NCBI GenBank assembly: GCA_001910725.1
Contig: MJGA01000028.1
Span: 292,933-356,932, forward strand
Direction of reading: 5' to 3'
Length of the DNA stretch: 64,000 nt
From: Phanerodontia chrysosporium
Taxonomy: Eukaryota; Basidiomycota; Agaricomycetes; Polyporales; Phanerochaetaceae
The notes under the pieces: model-generated
Told to the model about the DNA's origin: nothing
Databases searched by the model: none
Seen by the model: only the letters and a program-made list of their open reading frames with translations
In this document: piece after piece, positions 41,286-54,487 of the stretch
Layout: every line of letters begins with the position of its first letter
How positions within the stretch are numbered: position 1 is the first letter of the stretch
Position numbers and translations under genes: made by a program

Positions 41286-42427
41286 CTACTGGGGCTCTTC
41301 GTCATCACTGGTGGGTGGCTGCCATGTGCGAAACCCGATACGTTTATCCGGGAGCTGTTCAGCTTGTGTCAGCTAGGATTCATCTCGTACTGCGTGCATA
41401 CTGAACGTACCAACTCCTGGTACAGGAGGGACCAACACTTGCTCAATTCTGCTAATAGATTGTACCTGTAGCAGCGTTTTGGGCTCACTGGCGTGCGCGA
41501 AAAGTTCAGATCCACCCATGCGATACGGTCACCGGGCAGGACCAGGATGTTGCGACTGTGGACATCACCGTGCAAGACGTACGCAGAGTGCAACTCTACG
41601 AGACTGCGCAGCACAACATCTGCGATCTCCATCGAGATGTTGTCGATCGTGAGTGGCTGGGCATCTGCGAAGTACTCGAGCAGTATCGCGCGTGGGGGCT
41701 CACTTGCAAGCTTCATCCCCTTGGCCGCATCGGAGAGCTTGGGCAGCGCGAGGATCTGCTCAATGTGCGCTGATGTGAGCGTGAGCCAGCCATAGCACTG
41801 CGGAACGATGCCCTTCGCCGTGACACCGTAGTGCTGCAGGTGCGCATAGCCATCAAGCTCCTGCTCGCAGCGGTCGATGGATATTGCGTCTGGTTCGTCG
41901 GGATTACGAAATACCGAGTCGTTTGCGACTGTGTGGACCGTGCGCTCCGGGTACTGGCGGGAGGGTGCGAATATATGTCAGCAGTCATCGTCAATATAAA
42001 AGGTGTGACTGGCACTTACGACCTTGAGCAAACGGACCGTTCCCGCCACACGTACGGTGAAGAGTGCTGTGATCGTGGTTTGGCGCCAAATCTGCCCGAG
42101 AAACTCGACATTCTCTGGCAAGGTGGTCTCTGGAATGGGAGCAGGGCGTTCATATGCAGTAAAAGGGAGCATCTTTGATAGAGCCAGATCATTGCTGAAA
42201 ACAAGGGGTGGAGAGCCGTATGCCATACACAGAGGATTAATGCCCCTCGTCTCCGCTATCGCCAAAGCCGCCTTGCGGAACTCGTCCGTATCGTAATTGG
42301 CTATGGGATCGGGCCAAGGTGTAAGGTTGGTTGGCGGGAGGTCGAAGAGAAACGGGTTCTGTTCTGGGTACGTAGGGATCAAGTCCGAGGTATCGTAGAG
42401 TTTGGTCATTGCTGGAGGGCGAGGCAT
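41286..42427 (-). CDS. Kinase-like protein 3, intact
   Basis: Three exons, 42427-42020, 41953-41411 and 41354-41286, joined in phase, give a 339-residue protein. The N-terminal 100 residues (YPEQNPF, NLTPWPDP, TLPENVEFLGQ) precede a kinase-like fold with the strand-3 Lys in VRLLKVV, a catalytic loop HGDVHSRNIL and metal-binding VDLNFS. The C-terminus is PDKRIGFRTW followed by an acidic tail. There is no glycine-rich loop of the classical type and no DFG; the family resembles small-molecule kinases and atypical protein kinases of mushrooms. Since all three exons are open, it is the best guide to the two broken paralogues. The substrate is unknown. Confidence 0.8.
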
Positions 42428-43171
42428 CTTTGGTTGCGGGGATGGAGGTGCAAGGAAGCTGTGGGCTCGGCCAAAGCCCTCTTGACTCTTTATGTACGTC
42501 GAAGATGGAGGTGTGTTGCGAAGGACGAGTCCAGGACAATGGCGAGCAACCTGAGCGTGGGATGTCTGCCATTCTGGATACAACAACGCTCGCTCATCCG
42601 TCCCGTTTGATCCGGCACCGACCGGAATAGGCGCTGTGGCGCAATCTCTGCCCTCGCAGAGTCTCCTTCAATACTGCAAGTGATGCGAACCCTTGCAACT
42701 CTATGCGTATCCGTATAAGACAGTGAAGTCCAAATGCAGGAGACATAGGTGCCTTATGTGAATGCTGACCACATACGGTCACCATCCCTCACACACAGGC
42801 TTAGCACTGTCCTCTGGCAAGTCTCGCCACGGTCGCGAGCCAAAGGATGTATTGTTCTCTTGTTCTTACGTATGTTCCATTTTGATTGCATCTTGGTCGT
42901 TATCTAAGGCTTATTCATTCCTTGTAGTGACTGCTATATGCTTGAACAACGGAGACTGTCTGTCGTCACGTCGATGCTCAGCGGTGAAGGAGGCTGTACT
43001 ACTTGGTTGGTGATAATGAGTAGGCATTTTGTTGTTCCTATTCTCACAGTACGTTTTCATGTAGAAGTGAGAGGCACTTTTCTAGCGCCATAGATATGTA
43101 TAAAGAGTGCGGTAGCTGCGCTTCACCTTTCCCCATCTCAAACTGAACGACCAGTCTTCTCCCTATCACAA
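42428..43171. other. Intergenic, divergent promoter region
   Basis: No supported gene. It probably carries the promoters of the kinase-like gene (left) and the gene at 43172 (right). Confidence 0.4.
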
Positions 43172-44286
43172 ATGGCTAACGCTTTACATCCTTTGCAACA
43201 CAAGAAGCCTTGGAGCCTCGACCCGGTTCCCACTGCTGGCATATTGCCCAACGGAGGCCCACCGACAATCGCCCAGTTTGCACGGGTATACAGCGCTCCG
43301 CTGTTCAATCCCCAGTACCGCATTCCAAATGTCCTAGAGACGACATGGGTGGTGCGTCTGCCGCATATAAATCTGATACCCCTACATGTCTGATGGAGTA
43401 ACAAAAGACTGCAGGTAATACTACGAACGACAAGTTCGAGGTGGAGAAAATTCAGATCATCGAGGACTGGGTGATAGGTGCACATGATCTGCAGCAATTC
43501 CATGCGGTCTGGAACCTGCCGTACGATCCCGCCACGCTTCAGGCAGACATACTCGCCTTCATGCCTGGTGTAGCGCAGACATGGATTGCCAATCATGTTG
43601 CCCCCATATCGCACCACTGGTCCGAGTTCCTCGGGCAATACGGACATGAGGTTGCCCTGACCAGCCGCATCGACTCTTCTCTTTGGATAGACTTCTCCCG
43701 GATCATGCTCTACCTTGCTTCTTCACATCTCGTCCGCGAGCAGCGTCGCAACGCGGGCCAGCTGCATGGACACCTTCCCCCAATCTACCCTAACAAACCC
43801 ATCTACCCAGACATCGGAAGTAACGCGTACAGGACGGGCGGTTTCCTCCCCGATCGCTGCGCAAAGAGCAACGCAACCGGCTCGCCGAGGACAGAAATTG
43901 CCCGCCTGTTCGGGGAGATAAAGCCCTCGTACAAGTTCCATAGCTCCTGGAAGGCGTTGGCGCAACTAGGCAGACTCGCTAACCGCAGGGTCGTCGAAGA
44001 GTACAAGAAGGTTTTGGCGCAGGTTCTCTTCTACATGACACATCTGGGTCAAGCGCGACCGGGCGGGCCAGCAACGCGCTACGGCTATGTTCTCACAGAC
44101 GAGGAGGTCGTACTGTTGCGGAGGGTCCCCGGACGCGGCAATCGACACGTCCAAGTCAGCGATGGATTTCCACTTCGAGGCCCGTACGGTCAAAACCAGC
44201 TCTCTGGCATGCAGGCGTTGATCTACATTCACCTGCTAGCAGCGGTTGACGGTGCTGAGCCTCAAGGATATCTTGCACCGGTTTGA
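43172..44286 (+). CDS. Hypothetical fungal protein
   Basis: Exon 1 is 43172-43355 and exon 2 43415-44286, joined by a 59-nt intron (donor GTCTGC, acceptor CTGCAG) that keeps the frame (TTWVVR-NTTND). The product is about 350 residues, soluble, with no signal or membrane segment. It contains a Trp- and His-rich middle (AQTWIANHVAPISHHW) and a basic C-terminal half (RLANRRVVEEYKKVLAQVLFY, in two pieces). I do not recognise a family or function. Composition and codon use are clearly coding. Confidence 0.65.
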
Positions 44287-44563
44287 GTCGCGCTGTATGC
44301 CACGCACAATCTTTTATCTACCTCTTCGGACGATGTAAACAGGACTTCATAATGTTCATCATGTTCACTTTGCGAGTGTCGGGGATCAGGGCGACGGGAC
44401 AATCACAGTTCCCGTGTAATTGTAGCGCCGTGAGGTTCAGTCTTCGAGCACGACCGAATACAAGCAGACTTGCCCTCCCTCTCACGCGAAGGTTAGGAGG
44501 CGGAACCAAACAGCATGTTACACCCGTGACGCCCTGGTCACATACACGACGACTTCTTAATAT

Positions 44564-47500
44564 TCAATGCTCAACCCGCACCGATATCCGCACACCCTTC
44601 ACGCCCACGTACACCGCGGCCAAGTCCTGCACCTCGCGCACGCCGACGTGCACGGCGCCGCCACACCACTTGCCCTGCGCCGACGGGAGGTACGGGCATG
44701 CGCACCCGTACGTCAGCTCGACGCTGCGCTTCCCGCGCACGAACGACGCGCGCATCGCGTCTGCCTGCGACCTGCAACGAAAAGCGGGGGCACATCAGCT
44801 GCAGTGCCACCCCCACCCGCAACGCACGGGGGAAACCACGCACCGGAACGCCCACCCGCCCTGCCTCCGGAGCGCGTCGCGCAGCTCGCCCGCGACGCCG
44901 CGCGCGTACGGCTCGGCGATCCGCGTCTTCTCGTCGACGAGCAGCGCGCAGCACCCGACGAAGAACGGGCCGGGCGGCTGCCCGCGCGGGTGCGCGTCGA
45001 CGTACGCCGCGAGCGCACGCGCGAGGTCCGCAAGTGACTGGTACTCGGGCACCGCGCTGTCGTCGGTAAGGTCACCCGCCGCTGCCGGTGCCACTGCGTG
45101 CTCGTCGTCTTCTGTTTCTTCTCCAGTATCGACGTTCGTTGGGGGCGGTGTATGGGCTTCGGAAGGCATTTGTGGTGGCACTGGCTGCTGATTTGCCGGC
45201 CGAGCATCTTCTACGACTGGCTGAGGTTCGCCCAGGGCAATTGTCGACCGTCCAGCTTGCTGCCCACTCTGAGAACGACAAGATTCTGCATCCAGCTGTT
45301 TGCCCGCATTGCTGACGGCCTGCTGGAGGTAGCGGGGATTTAATGGGCCTCTGGGCACGACAGTGACTTGCGAGAACTCGCCCGGATTTTGCGCGTACAG
45401 TTCTTGATGTGTCTGCAGGCGTGCCGGCGCAACAGGGTTCTGGGAGGACGGTTGGCTTGGAAGCTGGCTTGATGTCTGATTTTGCGCTCGACTGGGCGGT
45501 TGTTGCTTAAGCACCGCCTGTTCGACATTGTTTGTAGCAGTAAGTGGGGACGGATCCGCCGATGCAGAGCTCGCAGGTGCCTCAGGCACGACCGCAGGCG
45601 AAACAGTGCTCGACGTACGCGACGCCGGTGTAGGCACTGCAGCGGGAGCTGACTGTACGAAAGACCTGGGCTCCTGCGGAACACGCCATGTCAAGACCTC
45701 GAAGGGCGCCTTCGGCTTCGCCACGGCGACCGACGGACCTGGTGCGACGAACGGCGACGGCGCAAGGTCTGCGTCTCCGAGCGGTTCGCGCGCACGGCCC
45801 TTTCCCTTATCTTCCCCCACCGGCTCCAGCATGCTACCTCCTACAGCCTGTCCCGACCCATCCCCACCCCCACCCTCCATCTCCTGCGGCACCGCCAGCA
45901 CAGGAGGCGGGACAAGCGTCGGACTCGACCCCTCCGACTCCTCCGCTGCAGGCCGGGGCGGCACCGCATGCGTGCGGGCCAGCAGCGTCGGCGTTATGGG
46001 CTCCTGAAGGTCCAGCAGCGAGAGGGTGGCGCGCCGCGGATGCGGCGGCGACGGTGGCGGCGGCGGCGACGCGGCGTCCGCTCGGGCGGGCTCGAACACT
46101 GTCGGAACACGCTCCTTGCGCGGCCTACCCGGGCCCGACTTCGGCGGCTCCTCGTCTGGCGCAGGGCGCGGGTGCTTGCGGGGGCGGCCGGGCGGCCGCG
46201 TCGGCCTGTCCTCACCCGCCGCGGGCGCGGGGGCACTCTTGCGCGGGCGCCCGCGCGGTCGATTCGCCGGTGAGGGGCCGGGCGACGCGGGACCTGTGGG
46301 ATGTGAACCTCGAGCCGCGGCGGAGGAGGGACCTGCGGCTGACCTGGGGGCTCCGGCAGCGCGTGCACTCGGACCTGCGTCCACGCCGCCATGCGCGGAC
46401 GCGGACCGCCGGCGCCACGAGAAGGTGTCGAGGTCGAGGTACCACCCGCCGTCGTCGCCAGGCTTTTCTGGCTCGGCGGCATGAGACACGCTGGGTCCTG
46501 CGATGGTGCGCCGCCGCACCGCCCTCGGGCGGCCGTCTTTCTCCTTCCGTGGCTGCTTTGCGTGCTCCTCGTCGCGCTTCTGGCCGGCATTCTTCCGCGG
46601 TTGGCGGTAGCGAGGCGATGCAGGCGTGTGTTGTGCCTCCCCGCAGCGTTGACTGCCGCCACGAGGGAATGTGCACCTGCAGATCCATGTGACGAGCGTG
46701 GAGGACTGAGGCCCATGAGTTGCGCGTTCATGGTGCTGGCAGCGTTGAGTGCTGCGACCCATTGATCAGTATGGTCATGAATCGGGTCAGGGCCATCGGG
46801 AGTCTCGTCATGGTCCTGCGTTCGATCGCGATGACGCTTCTTTCTCGACTGGAAGGCGGAGGTCAGCGCGAACGATGAGAAACAGGCGAACGGCGCACCT
46901 GTGGGGTATATGCACGACCTTTCCCCTTGTCGGGCTGTGAAGATGGCGGCTGTGGCGGAGGTCGCTTTCCAACGTAGTATCGTATCCCAGGTTCGAGAGC
47001 GCGCGGCGTGTCAAGCCAGGCAGATCTTGGCCTTCCGCTCGAGAACGTGGAGATGCGGTCAACATCGTCCGCGTCGACGTGCATGAATTGCTCGAATTCT
47101 GGGGGTGGTGGTACCTCAGGACTGAGCTCGCGCGAGTGCGATGCACCAATTTCTTGATTAGATCGAATTATGAGGGAGTCGGACGATACGTCGCGGGCCT
47201 TGCCCTTGCCCTTATCCCGCGACCTTCCGGACACGCGGGGTGTATGTATATGCGTGTCATCTGGTACGTGATGTGGTGAACCAAGGCGTTCAGAGCTTTC
47301 GTCGCGTTTCCGCTTGCGTTGAAGGGTAACGGAGCTGGTTCCTAGGTAGGTGCATGCATGATGAGTAGGACTCAGACAGGGGCGCAATGCGACTCACCAG
47401 CTTGGCTCTGGGCGTCGTCAGTCCTTCTTGTGGTTGTTTTGCGTGAACTTGCTAGAAGATCTGCTGGTTTCACCTCTGCAGACAGTTGACGCGGCGTCTT

Positions 47501-48096
47501 GGTGGTGACATGGAGCCCTTGGGATGGTCTATGTGTCGACAGCTGGGCAGCTCTTCTCGCATTGGATGTATATGTCCTCAGAGGACGCCGTGGGGGTTCT
47601 TGACGCGACGAGCTGGGGACAGGGTGGCGCAGAGTCGAGTCAGATGCAGACGCGGAAGGCGGGGGGTCGGAGGTCTCAGATGCGTTCGAGGAAGTGCTCG
47701 GAACAGCGAGTGGCGTCCATGTTGGAAGCGCAGAGTCACTCGCAGTGCGCTCTGGTGTATGCAGAGGTTCTGTGTGTGCGTCAGACATTCGTGAGCTTGC
47801 TCCAACACGCTTCGCTGTGCTTTGAATGGGCAGAGGTAGAACACGAACGCACCAAGCCGACCGGCTGCCTCAGCAAAGCCCCTACTCCTTCTGTTCCTCC
47901 GTTCCCTGGCCGCACCAGCAGAGGGAGTCTCGTCTACTTCCATGGCATCTCCGTCGTAGAGCAAGCCTGCTTCCACTTCGTCCGAGTCGGCAGGAGAACC
48001 CGAAGAGCGTGATGTGCCGGTGGACCTTCTGCAATGCGCGCCCACGAGAAGTCGCTTTCTGTCTGAAAGTGGAGGTGGGGTGCGAGAGCGAGCCAT
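44564..48096 (-). CDS. AT-hook DNA-binding protein
   Basis: Six or more exons. It starts MARSRTPPP at 48096. The first junction (about 47853 to 47776) restores RLEPLHTP, the second (about 47398 to 47342) AGTSSVTL, the third (about 46900 to 46855) PQSRKKRH, and the last uses donor GTGCGT near 44842, joining GWAFR to SQADAM. The long exon from about 46620 has three AT-hooks: RPRGRPRKS (about 46263-46235), PGRPRKH (about 46197-46170) and PGRPRKER (about 46137-46110), all minus strand. AT-hooks bind the minor groove of A/T-rich DNA, so a nuclear role in chromatin or transcription is likely. The linkers are Pro/Ser/Ala-rich and disordered. The compact C-terminus (LADLARALAAYV..., VGCCALLVDEKTR) is a separate domain I cannot name. 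Total about 1000 residues. Confidence 0.7.
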
Positions 48097-48760
48097 GTAG
48101 TGCGAGACAAAAGGCCGTGGTTATGCTCGCAAGGTTGTCAGCACAAAGGCCAAGAGTGGTAGCCAGTCTCGTAGCTGGTCGTAGTTGAGCCGCGAATGCA
48201 GGAAAATAGATGGCACAAGGTGTTGACAGACGTGATTTGCAAGGTTGCTGGCCTTGAATACCGTCTAGGACTTGGATGGAGGACGGAGGACGAGATGCTG
48301 CAGGCAAAGTTGGCATCACGTGCAAGCGCCACGAAGCCTTTTGTTGGCGCCCAAGCAATTCATCTTTTCCTTACTCTTGCTACAGCGAGACTCATTTCAC
48401 AAAAACGATGGCCATGGTTGAAAGAAGACGTTCCATTGTGCCCTATCGCCGACATGTCGACGACTGTATCTTGATATCATAAATTTCGCGCACATGTGGA
48501 CGCTGGTCGCGTCGGCAGCGGATATAGACATCCATCACATTTTTCATCCTGCTATGTAAGTAGCTGGTACATCATGAATTTATTGTCTCCGTGCCACTCA
48601 GTCTTTCTGCAGGCAAATAACCCCTGCTTGGACCCTATCCCGTGGAATGTTTATCGAGCTAGGTGCCGCGCTGGTGCCTGGTAAACACCTATCAATGTAA
48701 GATGGCCACACTCTCCTAGAACTGCCATCACCGGAGCAGGGACACTGTGAACATACGAAA
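48097..48760. other. Intergenic, divergent promoter region
   Basis: No supported gene. Confidence 0.4.
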
Positions 48761-51031
48761 ATGCGTCCTAGCGGAGACTTCCAAATCGGCGAGCCCTTGC
48801 TCCTTGAACACTATGCAAAGGTGTCCCTCTTTGATTTATTCGCACCTCACACCGTCTTGACGATTCTCACAGCAGCTCGGATTACCTTTTGACCCGGATT
48901 CACTCGGAGAGGCTCTTGAAAAGTCAATGCATACGATACTCTTGCTGTATCACCATGGTGAAAACGCTGCTCATTTGCAGGAGCATCCCGCAACCATACC
49001 AGAGTTAAGACAACGTCCTGCATACACCGACTCGGCGGCTGACTATCGCATACATCATCCCGAGGTAACTAGTCATCGTCACAACCCCGCGCGGTACGTA
49101 CCTGTTTGACGCTTCAAAGGAAGACGAGGTGACCATTGAGATCTAGATTCCATGCAGCGAATGACCCGTTGAATTCCACATGGATGAGCCAAGATCGCAC
49201 CAACCCTCTGCACAGCCTCTCTTCTTTCCACCACACACGCGCAGGATTGCAAGGACCTGGCATATCAAGCGTTTCCGACGTGTATGTTGAGCGGTTTCTT
49301 GGATGGCCTTAAGACTGAGCACCTTGCAGGCCACCTAGCTCAGTCATGCACTTCCAAACGCCAAACGTCAACATGGAGTACGTGAATAATCACCTCAACG
49401 TCGCATATCTCTCACTTAGGTACAGACCCTCCCGGCAGACCGAGCCACTCGCCCTACCGATGGGCACCGCCTGGTCTGCATCTCACCCTCCCTTTCTGCA
49501 CCGCCTTGACTGACATCTACACAGCCCTGCGCAAGGTGCCACCCCGACCCAAAGCCCCACGCCACCCACAAACTCGCTCAACAGCCACCCGGCTGCCCCA
49601 GGCACGCATGGCGCCCTCGACTTCTACAAAGGGCCCGGAACAATTTACGACCCGCGCACGCCGTCCAAACGCCCCACAATGAAACGGTCCCGGGCGGTCA
49701 ATGCCCCGCGGCCCAGCGCTGGTGTCAACAAGGCATCGCGTCCGCGCCGACCAGTGGCAACGCAGGCCCAGGCGGATCCGTGGGAGTGTTTCGTGCCGCG
49801 AGCACCTGAAACCGACGTATGCGAAGATGGCAGGAGCGGCGGAGAGCGTGTCCCGCTTGAGGGCGTAGCCCAAGCAGAGGACGCTGCGCTGCCAAGGGAT
49901 GTCGCACCACCGGAGACGACTACACCACCAGACCCGACTGCATCGTTGGAACAGACTTCGCCACCGGACGCCAACACCATCGACACCGCCTCCGATCCAG
50001 CCACCGCGTCGGACGCGCCGCCATACCGCTGGACGTCCCTCTCGGCCATCTACGCGCTGCACCACCTCAACGACCAAGAGCTGTGTGCGGCAGCCGCGCT
50101 CGCGGGCCTGCGCAGCGGCGCCACCGCGGCCCGTAGCACGTCCACCGGCACGTCCGTCGGCACTCGTTCGGAAGCCCCGACAGACACACGGGCGACACGC
50201 CGCACGTACACGTACAAGGAGCGCGTGCGCATGCTGCGCGCGGACGCCGCGCTCGCGCGCCGCCTCGGCGACGTCCGGACGTTCGCGCAGCTGCGCGGCG
50301 ACTGGGGCTGCGCCGGGCGCGGTCCACGCGGGAAGGAGCGCAGGGCGCGCGCATGGCCTGCGGCGCCGGGCGTCGACGTGGATGCGCCGAGGCGGAGCGC
50401 GCGCCCCGCCGCGATGGGAACCAGAGGGAACGTGTCTGCCGCGGGGTCGGTGGCCGAGACGGGCGCGGTTGCCGGGCCTGTGCGCGCATCGACGTCGGGC
50501 GCGTGCGGAGAGACGGGCGGACCGGAGGGCGCGTCGCGCGCGCCGTTGTCTGGCCGCGGTCGCGCGCGCGCAGTGTGCGCATCTGGGCGGCGCGAAGCGG
50601 GCGAGGACGAACCGGGCCTCTCGTCCCGCACCGATGGCGGGTCTGACACCGACATGCCACGCTCGAACGTGTCTGTACCCCCGTCCACGGTATCACCCAC
50701 TCCTCCTCCCGGCAGCGTCGCCAGCACCCCTGAGCCCCCGCGCCCCGCGGGACACATCCCTCCTGTGCCTGGCGCCACCCTGCTCGCGATTCACCCGCCG
50801 GACGCGCAGCCCAGCGCCGAACCGCCCACCGCGGCGTGCCCCATCCACGGCCCGTACACGCTCCAGGACGCGCGCGGGACCGTCACGGCGGTGCGTCTGC
50901 TGCGCCACCGCGAGACGTACTTTGAGATCTGGGACGCACCGCTTGAGTTGGCGCGCAAGATGCCAAGCCTGGCCGTGGTGACGGGTGGTAAGCTAGATGG
51001 CGGGTCGCCACGGTCGCAGCGCGACAGATGA
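48761..51031 (+). CDS. Hypothetical fungal protein, multi-exon, mostly disordered
   Basis: ATG at 48761 (MRPSGDFQIGEPLLLEHYAK). Successive introns, all short with recognisable ends, join GLPFDPDSLGEALEKS, FHAANDPLNSTWMSQ, SSVMHFQTPNVNM and TEPLALPMGTA to the long last exon that starts near 49526 and ends at the TGA at 51029. The N-terminus is ordered. The middle is Pro/Thr/Ser/Ala-rich with two ordered islands (YRWTSLSAIYALHHLNDQEL and TYKERVRMLRADAALARRL), and the C-terminus (CPIHGPYTL..., YFEIWDAPLE) is compact. The large last exon is more GC-rich than its neighbours. No domain recognised. Confidence 0.6.
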
Positions 51032-51244
51032 GGTGCAGAAATTGTGGTGGACGTGCCGGACTGGACATTTTTAGGACTCTAGTTTACAGGGCTTGAACGT
51101 TCGTGCGGCCCTGCTATTTTGGTACGGAATATGAATCCAAGTTTCCCCGATAATCTACACTAGGCTTGAAGCGGTCTAACGTATGCTCCCAATATCATAC
51201 ACTCTAAATTTACAACAAATATCTGTAGTGTGGGTGCCTGCAAA

Positions 51245-53088
51245 CTAATTAGCCACAAACCGAGGTCGCCAGCGCGTGCGGACATACCTATCGCCCAGGT
51301 CACCCAGATCCTCGCCGACGAGTCCTCTCCTGCGCGCGACGCCCTCCTCGCGGTCCCGCCTGGCGTTATCTGCGCGATAGCTGGCCCAGAGGAGTGCACC
51401 GGCGACGAGCGAGATGCCGTAGAGGCCGAGGTTGATCGCGTGCCCAGGGACGTACCGCGGGGCCCACTCTGCGCGGTAGATCTGCCCGCTGACGGCGCCG
51501 CCGATGTTGCCGAGGGAGAAGACGAAGCCGGTCGCGGCGGCGCGCTTGTTCGTGCCGGCGACGTTGCCCGCGAGCCACGCCCACATGGTCGCGATGGGCA
51601 CGAACATGAACATGACGAGGAAGAACATCGCGTAGCGCACGCGGTCGTCGCGCACCGCGATGAGCACAACGAGCGCGACGCACACGACGGCGATCGGCGC
51701 CGCGTAGTGCGCGAAGCGCCGCCCGACGCGGTCGACGCTCCACCCGGCCGCGAGCACCGCGGCGAAGCCGACAAAGTACGGCCACACGGCCATGAGCGTC
51801 GCGTGCGTGCCCGTGTAGCCGAGCCCCGAGACGACGGTCGGCAGCCCGAGCACGACGCTGTACACGGGCACGTAGTTCGTGAAGTACATGAGCGCCCAGA
51901 GGTACGTCCGCCAGTCCGTGAACGCGCTCTTGATCTGTGCGCCCGAGAACGCCTCGTGCGCGTGCAGCGCGCGGTCGGCCTCGTTCGTCAGCACGATGAT
52001 CTGCCGCTCGCGTGGGCTCAGCCAGGACGAGGTCTCGGGGTCGGCGCTCAGGACGAAGACCGAGAGCAGTCCCAGGCCGATCGTGATGACGCCCTCGACG
52101 ATGAAGATCCATCTGGAACCTGAGTTAGGGCACGAAGATACGCGAGCAAGGTATGCACGCACTGCCAGCCGGCAAGGCCGTGGACACCATCTAATGAATG
52201 GATGGCTGTCGCCAGCAGTCCACCTGAAAGGCACCCATGAGCGTTACTGCAGTCTCGCTATTCGCACCCGTGCCCACCGAAGGCTCCTGTCAGCTTGAGG
52301 AGCGTCAGTTTCGGGAGCTGTTTCACATAGGAACCAATACTCACAGACACAGACGAATACAGCACCGCGTATCGACGGCCCTGCAGCGCGCGGGGATACC
52401 AAGATCCCACTACAAAGCGGAGTTAGCGTCAGAGAACAGGGGATACGGTAAAGACCTACTCCAGAAGACGATGCCGGGCAGAAAACCAGCCTCGGCAAGG
52501 CCCATGAAGAACCGTGCCGCAGACAGGCCGGCAGACGACTTGACGAGCGACGTCAAGCAGCAGATTACGCCCCACAACACCTAGTGCGGCCTGTCAGCTG
52601 GGAGACGTAGGGCGCGTCCGGACGCACTGACCGTCATGATGGGGATGCACCAGCGCGGGCTCGTCCGCTTGATGATGATGTTTGACGGTGTCTCGAAGAT
52701 GACATAGCCCACAAAGAAGATCGAGAGCGCGAGGTTGTACTGGTTTGGCGTGAGCTTCAGCGAGGTCGCGAGCCCGAGAACCTTGGCGTTTCCTATGTTC
52801 GCACTGTACCCAAGGCGTGAGCGTGCCTGCCTACCGCAGGAGAGCAGGAGTGGCGTACCGGTCAATGTAGGAGCTCAAATAGAGTAGCACGGCAACGGGA
52901 AGAATGTGCAAGTCGACTTTTCGCCACGTCCGCTTGATCTCGTCTTCACTGAACTGCGCGAGCGGGTCCTGCGAGTGCGCGTCGGAGGACCCCTCGTACT
53001 TCTCGTCCGCGACAGAGGCAGCCATCTCCGGGTCGGAGTGCTTTTCGTCAGACTTGACTGACACCGAGGAGCTGGGCGCGGCGGGCAT
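51245..53088 (-). CDS. Major facilitator transporter, allantoate-permease (Dal5-like) type
   Basis: Start at 53088 with a hydrophilic 60-residue N-terminus, then membrane segment 1 ending SSYIDR. The intron (donor GTACGC, about 52862-52807) restores the hallmark R-ANIGNAK. Later segments: GYVIFETPSNII, then CLTSLVKSSAGLSAARFFMG and LAEAGFLPG (about 52560-52465), and a junction near 52165-52110 restoring GLAGWQWIFIVEG. These are signatures of the anion:cation symporter subfamily that takes up allantoate, nicotinate, pantothenate and related anions at the plasma membrane. The last exon (about 52107-51245) holds the second half with six spans (FTNYVPVYSVVLGLP, WAWLAGNVAG, ATGFVFSLGNIGGAVSG). The exact substrate cannot be told. 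Confidence 0.88.
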
Positions 53089-54487
53089 CGTGCGGTCTCC
53101 ACGAGCGTGAACGGGGGCGAGGGCGACGGGGGCCGGCAGGACGAGCGAGCACAGCCGACGCGCCTCGCGAGGTTATATAGCGAGTCTGCCGAGCAGATCG
53201 AGACCGCCGTCGGGGACCTCATCATCGCAGGGCCCGGTGGTGTGTTCCTCGCCGCTCGTCGTGGACGATGAGCACAGCCCGCGCTCAGATCACGCAAGCG
53301 AACGCAATGAGGCGATTGGGCGCCCGCACGCCCCGCGCGACCGACGTGCCCTGCAGGATGGCGCAATGGGCGTGTGTTATGATTCTCCGATCGAAGGTGT
53401 GCGGACTAGTGCGGGAAAGCCTCCTGGAGATCTGCTGTGCCTGATTTTTAGGGTCGCTCCGAAGGAACGCCAAGAAATTGGCTTCAGGAAATGTGACTCA
53501 CTGCTCGCGCCACACGGACGTTTGCGTACTTTGCGCGACATGTCGGGAGTGCACGACTGGTGGCTTGGCGGTAGGACAGATGGTGCGTGCGTAGCAGGCA
53601 AGCTCACGACTGTGTCTACATCCCCTGCGCCAGGCTGTGACGTCGGGAATACTCGACGCGAGTGAAGGACTCTATCTTGTGTCGAGAGCTGCATGCGCCG
53701 TCCTAGATGAAAAGATTGGTGATTGTTAGCCCGTTCTCTAGTAGAAGTAGAAGGCTAAGAGGTGCCCGCAATACTCAGAGAGACATCATCACCGGGCTTG
53801 GCCGACTTCCGTTTCGGTACGCTTACGTAAGCATAACCTGCTCGTATCATGCTCGTTTTTCTGACGGTTGTTACAACCCGCCTCTACAGAAACGTGACGC
53901 TCTCGTAGCAGATACTTGCGAAAGTCTCCCTGAAAAGGTCCCGTCGAGCACCAGACTTGCCGCGAACATGTCCCCACTCTGAAACGTTCCACAAGCTGTT
54001 GAACGCTTCGCAAGACTGATGTATACATACAGGAGCAACCGTGAAACGATATAACACTGTATCCTATGATGACTGGAACAGATGTGACAAACCCAGTCGA
54101 GTTGAATTAGTTCCCACGGCTAATCGCCTGGAATAGAAATGCCATCATCTTCGTGGCGCGGAACATTCCGTGCCGGCAGTTTACGAGTCGAATTGTGCCG
54201 AAAACGCCTTTGAACCAACGGCGACGATCGACCGGGCTGACAACCTTCTTTTTCCAAGAGCGTTGCGCTCTACAGGAGTGCTGCATCGTCCGCTCACGTG
54301 CTGGATGACGGTGAGTCATCATATAATCATCACTGCCAAATCACGTGAGACTAAGATTCGCAGACGGAGAAAACAGCCTTCCAGCATCTTTGTACCACCG
54401 TCCACGTTCAGCAGGTGCGCAGACCGTAAATGCGATGCATGGCTCGATTTTGACTTGAACATGCAGTAAAGCACGAGGCGGGACACG
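53089..54487. other. Intergenic, divergent promoter region; no supported gene
   Basis: Between the divergent transporter and adrenodoxin-reductase genes. The longest ORF (53237-53665, 142 codons) has no protein-like composition and I see no intron structure. Confidence 0.45.

Noticed and set aside
53237..53665. 142-codon ORF between the transporter and the reductase
   Set aside because: No domain, no coding-like composition, no splice structure.
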